In this document: piece after piece, positions 18,125 through 26,741 of the stretch
Layout: each line of letters opens with the position of its first letter
Numbering within the stretch: position 1 is the first letter of the stretch
Source: Prosthecobacter debontii
GTDB lineage: Bacteria; Verrucomicrobiota; Verrucomicrobiia; Verrucomicrobiales; Akkermansiaceae
Length of the DNA stretch: 64,000 nucleotides
Assembly (NCBI GenBank): GCA_945873125.1
Contig: CAMCBV010000005.1
Coordinates: forward strand, 37,172-101,171
Direction of reading: 5' to 3'
Made by a program: the position numbers and the translations under genes
The notes under the pieces: model-generated
Databases searched by the model: none
The model's input: only the letters and a program-made list of their open reading frames with translations
Told to the model about the DNA's origin: nothing

Positions 18125-18574
18125 TTATTCCCAGAGATACGACTGCTCTGATGCGATCGTCTTCCCATCAGAAATCAGACTGATCCTCCATGTGAGAATC
18201 CGGCCGTTTTGAATATAATCATCTCCAATGACCGTAAACTCCTCTTTACCGGAGGTTGAACCCGTGGGGAGCTGTCGCTTCATCGTCTTGACCAAGCTAC
18301 CCGTCTTGCCTTGTTGATATTCAAATAGAATCTCTTTGTCCGCTCCGGAATCCAATTGCCACAAAACCGTGTAGTACTGCCCCAGGCGCTGACGGCGCTC
18401 CTCCATACTGACCGCACCATACAATCGCTTGGCCTTTTCATGGGCAATCATCTGATCCTGCTTATCATGCGTATTCTGATCACGAATCGTCTGCATTTTG
18501 ACAACCAATGGATCCGCTGTCTTGGCGCAACCCATGGTTAAAATTCCCAAGGCAATAAGAGATAGAAGTTTCAT
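18125..18574 (-). CDS. Putative lipoprotein of unknown function
   Basis: A 149-residue protein with a short signal peptide and lipobox (ILTMGC, Cys at about residue 16). The mature part is polar, with a charged helix (KMQTIRDQNTHDKQDQMIAHEKAKRLYG) and a beta-rich end (YTVLWQLDSGADKEILFEYQQGKTGS and LTWRISLISDGKTIA). I recognise no family. ATG 18574 is chosen because it starts the signal peptide. It sits between purC (16 bp upstream) and cinA (25 bp downstream), probably in one operon. Confidence 0.65.
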   Translation of the reverse strand: MKLLSLIALGILTMGCAKTADPLVVKMQTIRDQNTHDKQDQMIAHEKAKRLYGAVSMEERRQRLGQYYTVLWQLDSGADKEILFEYQQGKTGSLVKTMKRQLPTGSTSGKEEFTVIGDDYIQNGRILTWRISLISDGKTIASEQSYLWE

Positions 18575-18590
18575 AGGCGGATGGTTGAAA

Positions 18591-19307
18591 TTACTCGGAA
18601 ATCCTTGCTTGCAGACGCGCAAGCACTTCGCGGTAAGCGTCCATGACGTTACCCAAATCCCGACGAAAACGATCTTTGTCCATTTTCTCTCCGGTTTTCA
18701 AATCCCACAAACGGCAACCGTCCGGGCTAATCTCGTCTGCCAAAACAATCTTGCTCGGATCGCTCGCCAAACGCCCAAACTCCAATTTAAAATCAACCAA
18801 ACGAAGCCCGACATCGGCAAACAATGCGATCAGGATCTCGTTCACTTTGAGGGCGGATTTCCGCAAGTGAGCCATGTCCTCGACACTCGCCAGCCCCATC
18901 TCCCGGATGTAGTCATCATTGATGAGTGGATCACCCAGTTCATCACTCTTGTAGGAAAACTCGATGATGGGCTGTGAGAAATCTTTTCCTTCCGGCATGC
19001 CGGTGCGCTTGGAGAAACTTCCCGCGGAAACATTTCTTACAATCACCTCAACCATCAAAATCTCCACCTTGCGGACCTCAACATTGGTGTCGTCGATCTT
19101 GCGGACAAAATGCGTCGGAACGCCGACCTCTTCCAAATACTGATAAATCAGGGTGCTGATCGCATTGTTCAAGCGCCCCTTATCTTCAAAACTTGCCTTC
19201 TTCTCACCATTGAAAGCGGTGGCATCGTTTTTAAATTCCATCCGCAAGGTATGCGGATCCTCGGTCGTCCATAGGCGCTTGGCCTTGCCCTCGTAAATTG
19301 CCTGCAT
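18591..19307 (-). CDS. purC: Phosphoribosylaminoimidazole-succinocarboxamide synthase
   Basis: PurC joins aspartate to CAIR with ATP in de novo purine synthesis. The 238-residue protein starts with the typical YEGKAKRLWTT and has FKNDATAFNGEKKASFEDKG, VPTHFVRKIDDTNVEVRKVEILMVEVIVRNVSAGSF, and ILADEISPDGCRLWDLKTGEKMDKDRFRRDLG (VLADEISPDGC here), all hallmarks of bacterial SAICAR synthases. Full length. Minus strand, with a 240-bp divergent gap from the next plus-strand gene. Confidence 0.96.
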   Translation of the reverse strand: MQAIYEGKAKRLWTTEDPHTLRMEFKNDATAFNGEKKASFEDKGRLNNAISTLIYQYLEEVGVPTHFVRKIDDTNVEVRKVEILMVEVIVRNVSAGSFSKRTGMPEGKDFSQPIIEFSYKSDELGDPLINDDYIREMGLASVEDMAHLRKSALKVNEILIALFADVGLRLVDFKLEFGRLASDPSKIVLADEISPDGCRLWDLKTGEKMDKDRFRRDLGNVMDAYREVLARLQARISE

Positions 19308-19548
19308 GTCCTGTGGTAGTTTTTCCAGCGTAGTCGGTCAAGCCTCCTCAACAGAACTTTGGTCTCCCGCGCTGATTCCTGACAAATCGGGCCCGTTGTC
19401 CAAAAACCAAGCGGAAAAAGACGTTTCCGCCCCGTCCGACTCATTCATAAAAAACTGAACCACCAACGATCTATCATTTTCAGAATATGTCAGAGAAATA
19501 TAACGAATTCTTCACTTCGGTGAGAGTTCGATTGCATCGTCTTCAGCC

Positions 19549-20535
19549 ATGGATAAACTCCACTTGTTAATGAGTTTCTTATCTCAATCCCTTCGCACGA
19601 TCTCGGTGCTACCGATGATCACGGTCTGTTTGCAAGCAGCGGAATTGAAACGACCGAAATCCGAGTTGCTCACGATCGAAAACAAAGCGGTGAAAATCGG
19701 GATTGATCGGTCCATGGGCGCTTCGATCACTTGGTTGTCATGGCAGGCGCATCCTGAAAACATCATCAACATCCACGATCCGGGCCGGTTGCTGCAACAG
19801 TCGTATTATGCGGGTAAAAATTTGGACCGCCAGGAGGAGGGTCAGTCGAAACATTGGAGTCCGTGGTCATGGAATCCGATCCAAGGCGGCGGGGTGAATT
19901 CATGGGCGCGTGTTTCCGTTTTCAAGAAAACCCGTGAAGGAGGTTTGTATGCGGAAACCATTCCCAAACTTTGGGACATGCCTGATGAGGAAGCAGCTGC
20001 GGTCATGCGGCAGATCTGCCGGTTTGATCCGGAAATGCCGAACGTGATCCAAGTTCATAACCAACTAATCTGCAAACGTAAGCCTGACGATCGCTGGGGC
20101 GCTGCAGTGCCGCGCCATCAGGAACTTCCCGCATGTTATTTCACCCGGCAGTTTGAAAATTTCTCCATCTACCTCGGCGAGGGCAAATGGGAGTCGGTCA
20201 CCCAAGCAACCGGCCCACCTTGGGGGAAAGCCTATCCAAAACTCAATGCGATGGCCTGCTTCAACGAACAGGGCCAAGGCGTGGGCTTGTTCAGCCCTGT
20301 TGCCAATCGCCACTGGAATTTCGGTCCGGTCGGAACATCCAGCCCATCAGCCAAGCCGACCGATAACCCATGCGTCCACATGGCGCCAATCGCAACGGTC
20401 CGCATGGGACCACAAACCACTCTCGAATACCGTTATTGGTTAGTGGTCGGCAGCAAGGCTGAAATAGCTGCTAGCTTCGATGTATTGCTCAAAAAATACA
20501 AAAAAGAGAAAATGAAAATCACCGATCCGGACTGA
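19549..20535 (+). CDS. Exported protein with probable mutarotase-like beta-sandwich
   Basis: A 328-residue protein of unknown function. It has an N-terminal signal (about 1-30, ending LQAAE) and then beta-rich sequence: IENKAVKIGIDRSMGASITWLSW, NIINIHDPGRLLQQSYYAG, WSPWSWNPIQGGG, and TTLEYRYWLVVG near the end. The order of a GASIT segment, a HDPGR-type segment and a NPI-GG segment resembles galactose-mutarotase-fold proteins common in Planctomycetes and Verrucomicrobia. A carbohydrate role is therefore possible but not shown. Isolated: divergent from purC and convergent with the next gene. Confidence 0.6.
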   Translation: MDKLHLLMSFLSQSLRTISVLPMITVCLQAAELKRPKSELLTIENKAVKIGIDRSMGASITWLSWQAHPENIINIHDPGRLLQQSYYAGKNLDRQEEGQSKHWSPWSWNPIQGGGVNSWARVSVFKKTREGGLYAETIPKLWDMPDEEAAAVMRQICRFDPEMPNVIQVHNQLICKRKPDDRWGAAVPRHQELPACYFTRQFENFSIYLGEGKWESVTQATGPPWGKAYPKLNAMACFNEQGQGVGLFSPVANRHWNFGPVGTSSPSAKPTDNPCVHMAPIATVRMGPQTTLEYRYWLVVGSKAEIAASFDVLLKKYKKEKMKITDPD

Positions 20536-20537
20536 AA

Positions 20538-20558
20538 GATTTCCGGTCTCCGGAAATC
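20538..20558. terminator. Hairpin between convergent genes
   Basis: Perfect 9-bp stem (GATTTCCGG, loop TCT, CCGGAAATC) directly after the stop at 20535 and just before the convergent stop at 20564. It has no run of T, so rho-independent termination is uncertain, but the position suits a shared terminator. Confidence 0.55.
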
Positions 20559-20563
20559 AGGAT

Positions 20564-21226
20564 TCATCTTCTCGTCAACCACTGCTCCGTGCCGTAACGT
20601 GCGGCAACCAGCTTTTCGATCATACGCTCTTCAGGAAAAATTTCCATTTCCGACCACGTTTCCGAAAGCCGCTCGGCAAACAGCTTTCCGCGCAGCGTGA
20701 AATCTCCACTCACCGAAACCGATCCCTGATGTAATAGACCGGCTTTACAACGCCGCTGGGCCGCTCCTGCAAGTTTCTCTCCCACACGATCCACCACATC
20801 GAACTCCACTGGATGTTCGAAACACACGCTTCCCGACTTCTGATTGCCCACCGCGAGAGCGGGCTCAGTGCGACCTTCACTCGCCAGCACACTGACCAAA
20901 ACTTCATGGATCGCCCGATAACTCTCGCCACCTTTCAAACGCGCGAGCTCGAATTTTTTCGGAATCATCAAACTGTAAGTCCAATCCCCGCGGTGATCCA
21001 CGACTCCACCACCTGTCAAGCGACGCACCCACTGCAATCCCGGAAACGTCAGTCGCGCCTCATTTAAATTCCCAAAATATCCCAAGCTCCCCCACGACCC
21101 ACCCCATTTGTAGATCCGCATCATCGGCAACTGCCTGGTCTCCAACAACCATTCATCCACCGCCATCGACTCAGGCCCCGAACGTGCCACCGGATCAAAC
21201 CACAATTCCAATTCCCTAAAAATCAC
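20564..21226 (-). CDS. Lipoate-protein ligase A-like protein
   Basis: A 220-residue member of the biotin/lipoyl ligase (BPL_LplA_LipB) fold. Motifs: ESMAVDEWLL near the N-terminus, VRRLTGGGVVDHRGDWTYSLMIP (lipoyl-AMP binding), NQKSGSVCFEHPVEFDVV, KLAGAAQRRCKAGLLHQGSVSV with the conserved Lys. It probably attaches or transfers lipoyl/octanoyl groups to lipoyl domains, or is a LipM-type transferase; the sequence does not decide between these. Full length for a single-domain member. It converges with the preceding gene. Confidence 0.85.
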   Translation of the reverse strand: MIFRELELWFDPVARSGPESMAVDEWLLETRQLPMMRIYKWGGSWGSLGYFGNLNEARLTFPGLQWVRRLTGGGVVDHRGDWTYSLMIPKKFELARLKGGESYRAIHEVLVSVLASEGRTEPALAVGNQKSGSVCFEHPVEFDVVDRVGEKLAGAAQRRCKAGLLHQGSVSVSGDFTLRGKLFAERLSETWSEMEIFPEERMIEKLVAARYGTEQWLTRR

Positions 21227-21371
21227 CCCGCTACCTAAGATCGCTTCGACCTCGGGAGCAACCCCCTATCTCACTCGATTTCGAATCTCCGAAAAAAAAT
21301 TCAATTTTCGATTAAAAAGTGATTGCACCCCAGCGGCTCTCTCCATAGCGTCCCGCCCACCCGAACGGGAT

Positions 21372-21448
21372 GGAGCGGTAGCTCAGTTGGTTAGAGCGCC
21401 AGCCTGTCACGTTGGAGGTCGCGGGTTCGAGCCCCGTCCGCTCCGCCA
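21372..21448 (+). tRNA. tRNA-Asp (anticodon GTC)
   Basis: A 77-nt cloverleaf with the acceptor stem GGAGCGG pairing with CCGCTCC, D-loop GCTCAGTTGGTTAGAGC, anticodon loop CTGTCAC (anticodon GTC, read as Asp), T-arm GCGGGTTCGAGCCCCGT, discriminator G and an encoded CCA end. All stems pair, with G-T wobbles in the anticodon and T stems. A strong terminator follows. Confidence 0.97.
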
Positions 21449-21463
21449 TCCCTGTTCGTGTTG

Positions 21464-21505
21464 ACCCCGCCAAACGGCCCTTAAAAGCCTCACGGCGGGG
21501 TTTTT
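21464..21505 (+). terminator. Rho-independent terminator of tRNA-Asp
   Basis: Stem ACCCCGCC (21464-21471) pairs with GGCGGGGT (21494-21501), followed directly by a run of five T. It ends the tRNA transcript and lies well before der. Confidence 0.85.
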
Positions 21506-21591
21506 CTTTATCCGCTTCTTACTTTCAGTTAATACACTCCCACCGGACCGCGTGACTCCAGTCGCGCTCTTCCGCTTTTTAATCACCAAAC

Positions 21592-21617
21592 GGCGGTTTT
21601 ATCAAAACCGCCCTACC
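21592..21617. repeat. REPIN-like half element (copy F)
   Basis: A single hairpin with arm GGCGGTTTT, loop ATC, arm AAAACCGCC, followed by CTACC. It matches the right half of the family consensus, but three stem pairs differ and all three are compensated. It lies 51 bp before the der start codon. Confidence 0.7.
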
Positions 21618-21656
21618 AAGTTTCACTCTTCACTAACCAAGTTTCACTCTTCACTA
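21615..21656. repeat. Tandem duplication before der
   Basis: Two perfect copies of a 21-bp pyrimidine-rich unit (ACCAAG followed by TTTCACTCTTCACTA), ending 12 bp before the der start codon. Related CACTCTTCA words precede glnD and nuoL. Confidence 0.85.
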
Positions 21657-21668
21657 TTTTCTATTCAA

Positions 21669-23066
21669 ATGCCAACTGTCGCCATCGTCGGTCGCCCCAA
21701 TGTCGGGAAATCCGCGCTCTTTAACCGCCTTGCAGGCCGCAAAATCGCCATCGTCCACGATCAGCCGGGTGTCACCCGTGACCGGATCTCCGCTCCCTGC
21801 ACCCTGACCACCCATCCCTGCACCCTCATCGATACCGGCGGCATCGGCGCAACGCTTGACGACGGCTTTGGCGAACAGGTCGCTATGGAAGCGGACATCG
21901 CCATGCAAACGGCCGATCTTATCCTCTTCATCGTTGATGCCCAAGAAGGCCTCACTTCCATCGACCAAGCGCTCGCACAAAAACTCCGCAGAGCCAAGCC
22001 ACCCGTCCTACTCGTCCTCAATAAGGTCGATCATGACAAACACGAATCCGCCTTCGCCGATTTCACAACACTGGGGATTCCGGAAAGTGTTTTCGTTTCC
22101 GCAGAGCACGGCCGCAACTTTTCCGAGCTTATCGAAAAAATCGATGCAGTCGTCGAACCCCTGCACATCGAAACCGAAGAGGTGATGGAAGTTGCTGAAA
22201 AAGCCGGCATCAAGCTGGCCGTCATCGGAAAACCGAATGCTGGAAAATCCTCCCTCATCAACGCGATTCTCCAAGATGAACGCACCATCGTATCCAAAAT
22301 CGCCGGAACAACTCGCGATGCGATCGATCTCCCTTATTCTTTTGCCGGCGAAAATTTCACCCTGATCGATACCGCCGGCCTCCGGCCGCGTGGCAAACGC
22401 GACAACTCTGTCGAGGTTTTCTCCGCGATTCGCTCGGAAAAAGCCATTCGCCGCGCGGATCTCTGTGTGCTTGTCATTGACCTCGCAGAAGGCGTTTCCG
22501 CACAGGACCGCAAGATCGCCCAGCTCATTCTCGAAGAAAAAAAACCCTGCCTCATCGTTCTGAACAAATTCGATCTCTATCATCCGGGTGCAGATTACAA
22601 GGAACGCATCGCGGAGGCCGAGGAACACGTGAAGCGCGAGTTGTTCTTCCTCTCCTATGCGCCTTTCGTCGCTTGCTCCGCAAAAACCGGCGATTCCACC
22701 GAACACGTGTTAAAGAAAGCCCTGGCGATCAAAAAAGGCGCTCAAGAGGTTCCGAGCACCGGCAAACTCAATCGCATGCTGCAAGCCGCGATGCAGAAAA
22801 ATCCGCCGCCGACCGATAACAAGGCCAAGCGCATGAAACTCTACTACGCGACCACCGCTTTGAACGAGAAATACTCGGTCATTCCGGTTCCGACTTTTGT
22901 GCTTTTCGTCAATGATAAGAATCTGATGAAGGACTCTTACGAAGCGTATCTGACCAACCAGATCCGCGAGACCCATCCCGCACCCGGAATTCCCATCATT
23001 TTCTCCGTCCGCTCCCGTACCCGCCGCGAATGGGAACCGCCGAAAAAAGGCAATCAAGGTCACTAA
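21669..23066 (+). CDS. der: Ribosome-associated GTPase Der (EngA)
   Basis: A 465-residue essential GTPase for 50S subunit assembly. It has two tandem G domains: first with AIVGRPNVGKSALFNRL, DTGGI and NKVD; second with AVIGKPNAGKSSLINAIL, DTAGL and NKFD. A C-terminal KH-like domain (TALNEKYSVIPVPTFVLFVND) follows. ATG 21669 starts the family consensus MPTVAIVGRPNVGKS; the longer upstream frame only translates repeat DNA. A PhnA-like gene follows 11 bp downstream. Confidence 0.97.
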   Translation: MPTVAIVGRPNVGKSALFNRLAGRKIAIVHDQPGVTRDRISAPCTLTTHPCTLIDTGGIGATLDDGFGEQVAMEADIAMQTADLILFIVDAQEGLTSIDQALAQKLRRAKPPVLLVLNKVDHDKHESAFADFTTLGIPESVFVSAEHGRNFSELIEKIDAVVEPLHIETEEVMEVAEKAGIKLAVIGKPNAGKSSLINAILQDERTIVSKIAGTTRDAIDLPYSFAGENFTLIDTAGLRPRGKRDNSVEVFSAIRSEKAIRRADLCVLVIDLAEGVSAQDRKIAQLILEEKKPCLIVLNKFDLYHPGADYKERIAEAEEHVKRELFFLSYAPFVACSAKTGDSTEHVLKKALAIKKGAQEVPSTGKLNRMLQAAMQKNPPPTDNKAKRMKLYYATTALNEKYSVIPVPTFVLFVNDKNLMKDSYEAYLTNQIRETHPAPGIPIIFSVRSRTRREWEPPKKGNQGH

Positions 23067-23077
23067 GTTTCTATCTC

Positions 23078-23410
23078 ATGAATTGCCCACTCTGCACGAT
23101 GGAAGACATTCTCGTCCTCTCCGATCACAACGAATGCGTGACCTGCGGCCACGAATGGAAAAACCAAGCTAACGAGGAAGGCCCTGCACCAGAACAACGC
23201 ATCGTCAAAGACGCCTACGGCAACGTTCTCGAAACTGGTGACATCGTCGCGATGATCAAAGATCTGAAACTCAAAGGCTCTTCGGAAACCTTGAAAACTG
23301 GCACCAAATCAAAACCCATCCGCATCGTCGATGGCGACCATGAGATCGACTGCAAAATGAATGGCATCTCTATTGCCCTAAAAGCGATGTATGTGAAGAA
23401 GGTCCAGTAG
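23078..23410 (+). CDS. PhnA/YjdM family zinc-ribbon protein
   Basis: A 110-residue protein with an N-terminal zinc ribbon (CPLCTMEDILVLSDHNECVTCGHEW, two C-x2-C pairs) and the C-terminal PhnA domain (DAYGNVLETGDIVAMIKDLKLKGSSETLKTGTKSKPIRIV). The E. coli homologue PhnA/YjdM is not required for phosphonate use and its role is not established. Start ATG 23078 begins the family motif MNCPLC. It is 11 bp after der, probably in the same transcript. Confidence 0.9.
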   Translation: MNCPLCTMEDILVLSDHNECVTCGHEWKNQANEEGPAPEQRIVKDAYGNVLETGDIVAMIKDLKLKGSSETLKTGTKSKPIRIVDGDHEIDCKMNGISIALKAMYVKKVQ

Positions 23411-23484
23411 CTGCCGTGTGTCGCCGATCTGCTCATCCCTGCAAATTTTTAGCACGCAGGCTAAAATCGTGTGTATAATCCTAC

Positions 23485-23988
23485 ATGAAAATCAGCCCCC
23501 AACAACTCAAAGCGCAGCTCGATCAGGGTGAAGCAAAAATCCTAGACGTCCGCACTCCTTCGGAGTTCAGGCACATGCATATCGATGGCTCGGAACTGAT
23601 GCCCTTGGACAAGCTGAATGTGGAGAGTTTGAAAAGCGATGGAATAAATCGTGTCATTGTCTGCCAATCAGGAGGTCGAGCCACCAAAGCCCAAGAACGC
23701 TTACAGTTCGCAGGTTGCAAGCTCTTCCCCGTCTTGGAAGGTGGCATTGGTGCATGGGACCAAGCAGGTTTTCCACTCGTCCGCGGCAAGTCAACCATCT
23801 CACTTGAGCGTCAGGTTAGAATCGCCGCCGGATTGATTGTGCTCACGGGTGTCATCCTTGGCACATGGGTCAATTCTCTGTTTTATGGAATCTCGGCTTT
23901 TGTCGGTGCGGGTCTTGTCTTTGCCGGCATCACCGACTGGTGCGGCATGGCCTTGCTGTTGGCCCGCGCACCTTGGAACCGGTCTTAG
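23485..23988 (+). CDS. Membrane rhodanese with DUF2892 tail (YgaP-like)
   Basis: A 167-residue protein. The rhodanese domain (ILDVRTPSEFRHMHIDGSELMPL, active-site loop CQSGGRA, LEGGIGAWDQAGFP) occupies residues about 1-105. A C-terminal DUF2892 domain contains two hydrophobic helices and WCGMALLLARAPWN. E. coli YgaP has the same layout and binds thiocyanate or nitric-oxide-related species through its rhodanese Cys. The stop overlaps the convergent nuoE stop by 4 bp. Confidence 0.88.
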   Translation: MKISPQQLKAQLDQGEAKILDVRTPSEFRHMHIDGSELMPLDKLNVESLKSDGINRVIVCQSGGRATKAQERLQFAGCKLFPVLEGGIGAWDQAGFPLVRGKSTISLERQVRIAAGLIVLTGVILGTWVNSLFYGISAFVGAGLVFAGITDWCGMALLLARAPWNRS

Positions 23989-24539
23989 GCTTTTTCCGCA
24001 CAAGCCCCTTTGATTTTCGCAACGTCAACCGCCTCGTAGAAATCATCGTTCACCATGCAAACCGGCGCAGTTCCGCATGAGGCCAGGCACTCGGCAAATT
24101 CAACCGAGTATTTTCCGCAAGGAGAAACGGCAATCGGATGATGGTGAGAATCTGAGGCGCTGCGATCGATTCCGAACTCTTTGCAGAGATCTTCCATCAA
24201 CTCGGCACTACCACCTAAAGCGCAGGATAGGGTCCGACAAACGCGGATATGATATTTGCCCGGTGCATACTGACGGAAGCCGGGATAAAACGTCACCACT
24301 TCAAGAACCTTGATCGGTTCAAGATCAAGTTTCGCTGCCACCCAAGCGATGGCTTCCTCGGAGATAAAACCGAATTTATGCTGCACGATATGCAACAAGG
24401 GCAGAACCGCTGAACGCTTGCTCTCGCTGTAATGGGAAATACGCTCATCAGCTTCAGCTTCCAATTTGGAATCACTGGCAAATGGTGGAAAATACTGACT
24501 CACAGAAGTCTCTGGGCTGGAGGAGGATACGGATGACAT
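23985..24539 (-). CDS. nuoE: NADH-quinone oxidoreductase subunit E
   Basis: A 184-residue thioredoxin-fold 2Fe-2S subunit of respiratory complex I, which helps pass electrons from NADH via FMN. The cluster ligands are in VCRTLSCALGG (first Cys pair) and EFAECLASCGTAPVCMV (second pair). The N-terminal helical part (RISHYSESKRSAVLPLLHIVQHKFGFISEEAI) is standard. It starts 3 bp after the thioredoxin-like gene and is last in a nuoD-thioredoxin-nuoE operon. nuoF, its usual neighbour, is not adjacent. Confidence 0.95.
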   Translation of the reverse strand: MSSVSSSSPETSVSQYFPPFASDSKLEAEADERISHYSESKRSAVLPLLHIVQHKFGFISEEAIAWVAAKLDLEPIKVLEVVTFYPGFRQYAPGKYHIRVCRTLSCALGGSAELMEDLCKEFGIDRSASDSHHHPIAVSPCGKYSVEFAECLASCGTAPVCMVNDDFYEAVDVAKIKGACAEKA

Positions 24540-24542
24540 GGA

Positions 24543-25211
24543 TTATTTGACAAGTTGTTCAAGAGCAGCGAGATCTCGTCCATGGGTAGAGACGATTTTA
24601 CCCTCAAGATCACAAACGATAACCGATGGAATTCCTTGGACTCCATGATTGTATGTGTTGTTAAACGCACCAAGTTGGTTGAATTTCAGGTGCGGCCAAG
24701 GCATTTTGTTTTGCTCGGCATAAGCTTGCATCGATTTCTCATCACGATCTGCACTGATGAGAACGAGTTCAAAATTTTCATTCTTATGCTCGTTGTAAAA
24801 TTTGACCAGCTCCGGCGTGAATGCACGGCACGGGCCACACCATGAGGCAGTGTAGTAAAAAATGTAATACTTCTTCGGCTTTTGGGCGAGCTTGTGAGCC
24901 TTAAGGATCTTATCGTCCAAGATAACCAAGTTTTTTTCGATCACCTCATCAAAAACGCTCTTTGGACCTGCTGGAGCCGGTCTACTGGTCTCTAAGAGTT
25001 TTCCGCTTTCTTCATCGAGATCGATTTTCTTGATGGTGACTCTTCGGCCATTTCTCATCGTGAAAAAACCCGCCGTTTCCTCCCCTTCTCCTGTCACTTT
25101 TACAAGCTCCAGTTCGACGGTTTTGCCTTCTTTATTGGTCCATTTGGTAAAGGCTGCGGATAAAGGCAGTGCGAATACCAGTGAAATTAAAATTACGAGT
25201 GTCTTTTGCAT
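24543..25211 (-). CDS. Exported SHD1-like/thioredoxin-domain protein
   Basis: A 222-residue protein. A signal peptide (1-19) precedes a short beta-rich N-terminal domain (FTKWTNKEGKTVELELVKV ... GRRVTIKKIDLDEES) that resembles the SHD1 domain found in many Planctomycetes/Verrucomicrobia exported proteins. A TlpA/thioredoxin domain follows, with the active site WCGPCRAF and the cis-Pro segment VQGIPSVIVCD. It is predicted to be a periplasmic thiol-disulfide oxidoreductase. It lies between nuoD (39 bp) and nuoE (3 bp) on the same strand, an unusual place for such a gene. Confidence 0.82.
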   Translation of the reverse strand: MQKTLVILISLVFALPLSAAFTKWTNKEGKTVELELVKVTGEGEETAGFFTMRNGRRVTIKKIDLDEESGKLLETSRPAPAGPKSVFDEVIEKNLVILDDKILKAHKLAQKPKKYYIFYYTASWCGPCRAFTPELVKFYNEHKNENFELVLISADRDEKSMQAYAEQNKMPWPHLKFNQLGAFNNTYNHGVQGIPSVIVCDLEGKIVSTHGRDLAALEQLVK

Positions 25212-25250
25212 AATTGGGGGATTGGTTGAGAGATGAGGCGGTAAAATAGA

Positions 25251-26507
25251 CTATCGATCACATTCACCCATCACAAAATCCAGAGAACCCAGGATCGCAG
25301 GAATATCGGAAACCATGTGGCCCGGAAGCAATTTGGAAACGATCGAGAGATTGCAATACGAGGGGCTGCGGATTTTCAGCCGGTTGGGTACCCCGCCACC
25401 TTTGGAATGAATATAAAAACCAAGCTCACCTTTAGGGTTCTCGGCGGCAAAATAAACTTCACCTTCCGGTGCATTGATGCCTTGGGTCGCGATGATGAAG
25501 TGGTGAATCAACTCTTCCATCGACATCATCACCCGCTCTTTGTTTGGCAGCATCCCTTTTGAATCCGCCACATTTACCGGACCATCTGGCATGGTATCCA
25601 AAACCTGACGACAAATCCGAATCGACTGACGCATCTCCTCCATACGAACCAGATAACGAGCAAAGCAATCGCCTTCTTCCGCGATCGGAATATCGAAATC
25701 ATATTTCTCATAGCCCAGGTAAGGACTGTTTTTGCGCAGATCCCTGTCCACGCCAGAGGCACGCAAGTTCGGACCGGTCATTCCGAAAGAAATCGCCGAT
25801 TCACGGCTAATCACCCCGATATTGACCATGCGATCGCGAAAAATCTTATTGTTATCAAGCAGTTTAGAAATTTCACCGATTGTCACCTCGCATTCGGTGA
25901 GGAAAGTCTGGACGGCCGCATCAAAGCCCGGTGGCATGTCACGCACTTGTCCACCGACGCGGGTGTAAGAGGTGGTGAAGCGCGCACCCGTGAGTTGTTC
26001 GCAAAGGTTGTAAACCTTTTCACGCTCCGTGAAGGTGTAGAGGAAAACCGTCATCGCGCCGACATCCATCGCGCAGACACCAACGCCGAGCATATGGGCG
26101 GAAATACGGGCGAGCTCGCAGCACAAGACCCGCAATGCCTGACCACGTGGTGGAAGCTCCCAGCCCATCAGTTTCTCAACCGCGCATGCATAAGCCACGT
26201 TGTTAGCGAGAGGAGCAAGGTAATCCAACCGATCCGTGTAAGGAACAAACTGATTATAATGCATGTTCTCCGCAATTTTTTCATCGCCCCGATGCAGGAA
26301 GCCCACATCCGGATCCGCAGAATGAATCACCTCGCCATCGAGCTCCAAAATCAATCGCAGCACACCGTGGGTGGCAGGATGGGACGGACCCATATTCAAC
26401 ACCATTCGCTCACCAACCAAATCGTCAGTTTGCTCATGATAGGATTCGACCGCTTTGGCTGCTTTGCCCAGCGTATCCGGAGACTCATATTCGGTGGAAA
26501 TACTCAT
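25251..26507 (-). CDS. nuoD: NADH-quinone oxidoreductase subunit D
   Basis: The 49-kDa subunit of complex I, part of the quinone-binding cavity. The 418-residue protein contains MVLNMGPSHPATHGVLRLILELDGE, DVGFLHRGDEKIAE, FVPYTDRLDYLAPLANN, RVGGQVRDMPPGF, a Gly-Pro-Asp-rich GPVNV segment, and the C-terminal DIPAILGSLDFVMGECDR. Full length with ATG start. It heads a small operon with no nuoA, nuoB or nuoC upstream; instead a 234-bp gap separates it from divergent efp. Confidence 0.96.
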   Translation of the reverse strand: MSISTEYESPDTLGKAAKAVESYHEQTDDLVGERMVLNMGPSHPATHGVLRLILELDGEVIHSADPDVGFLHRGDEKIAENMHYNQFVPYTDRLDYLAPLANNVAYACAVEKLMGWELPPRGQALRVLCCELARISAHMLGVGVCAMDVGAMTVFLYTFTEREKVYNLCEQLTGARFTTSYTRVGGQVRDMPPGFDAAVQTFLTECEVTIGEISKLLDNNKIFRDRMVNIGVISRESAISFGMTGPNLRASGVDRDLRKNSPYLGYEKYDFDIPIAEEGDCFARYLVRMEEMRQSIRICRQVLDTMPDGPVNVADSKGMLPNKERVMMSMEELIHHFIIATQGINAPEGEVYFAAENPKGELGFYIHSKGGGVPNRLKIRSPSYCNLSIVSKLLPGHMVSDIPAILGSLDFVMGECDR

Positions 26508-26741
26508 ACGTTCGCGTGCAGGGAATAAGCACCCAAACCCCCCATGATCGCAAGGGCATTATCAGTTTTTTCTCCGATATTTACCTCTCTTCTCATAAAA
26601 TCTTCTCCCCCCTGTCAAAAAAGGCCTAATCCTACCTATCCCAGCCAACAATACCCGGATTGGCCCGGCGGATGAAATCCGCCACCACTGAAAATCCCTT
26701 GCCAATGCCTCCCCAACCCCTTACCCACTCCTCACACAATT

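Noticed and set aside
22008..22706. 232-codon open frame antisense to der
   Set aside because: It lies wholly within der on the other strand, has low-complexity composition and no recognisable motif; a shadow of a well-supported gene. The same applies to long antisense frames at 7347-7931, 35452-36330 and 37432-38040.
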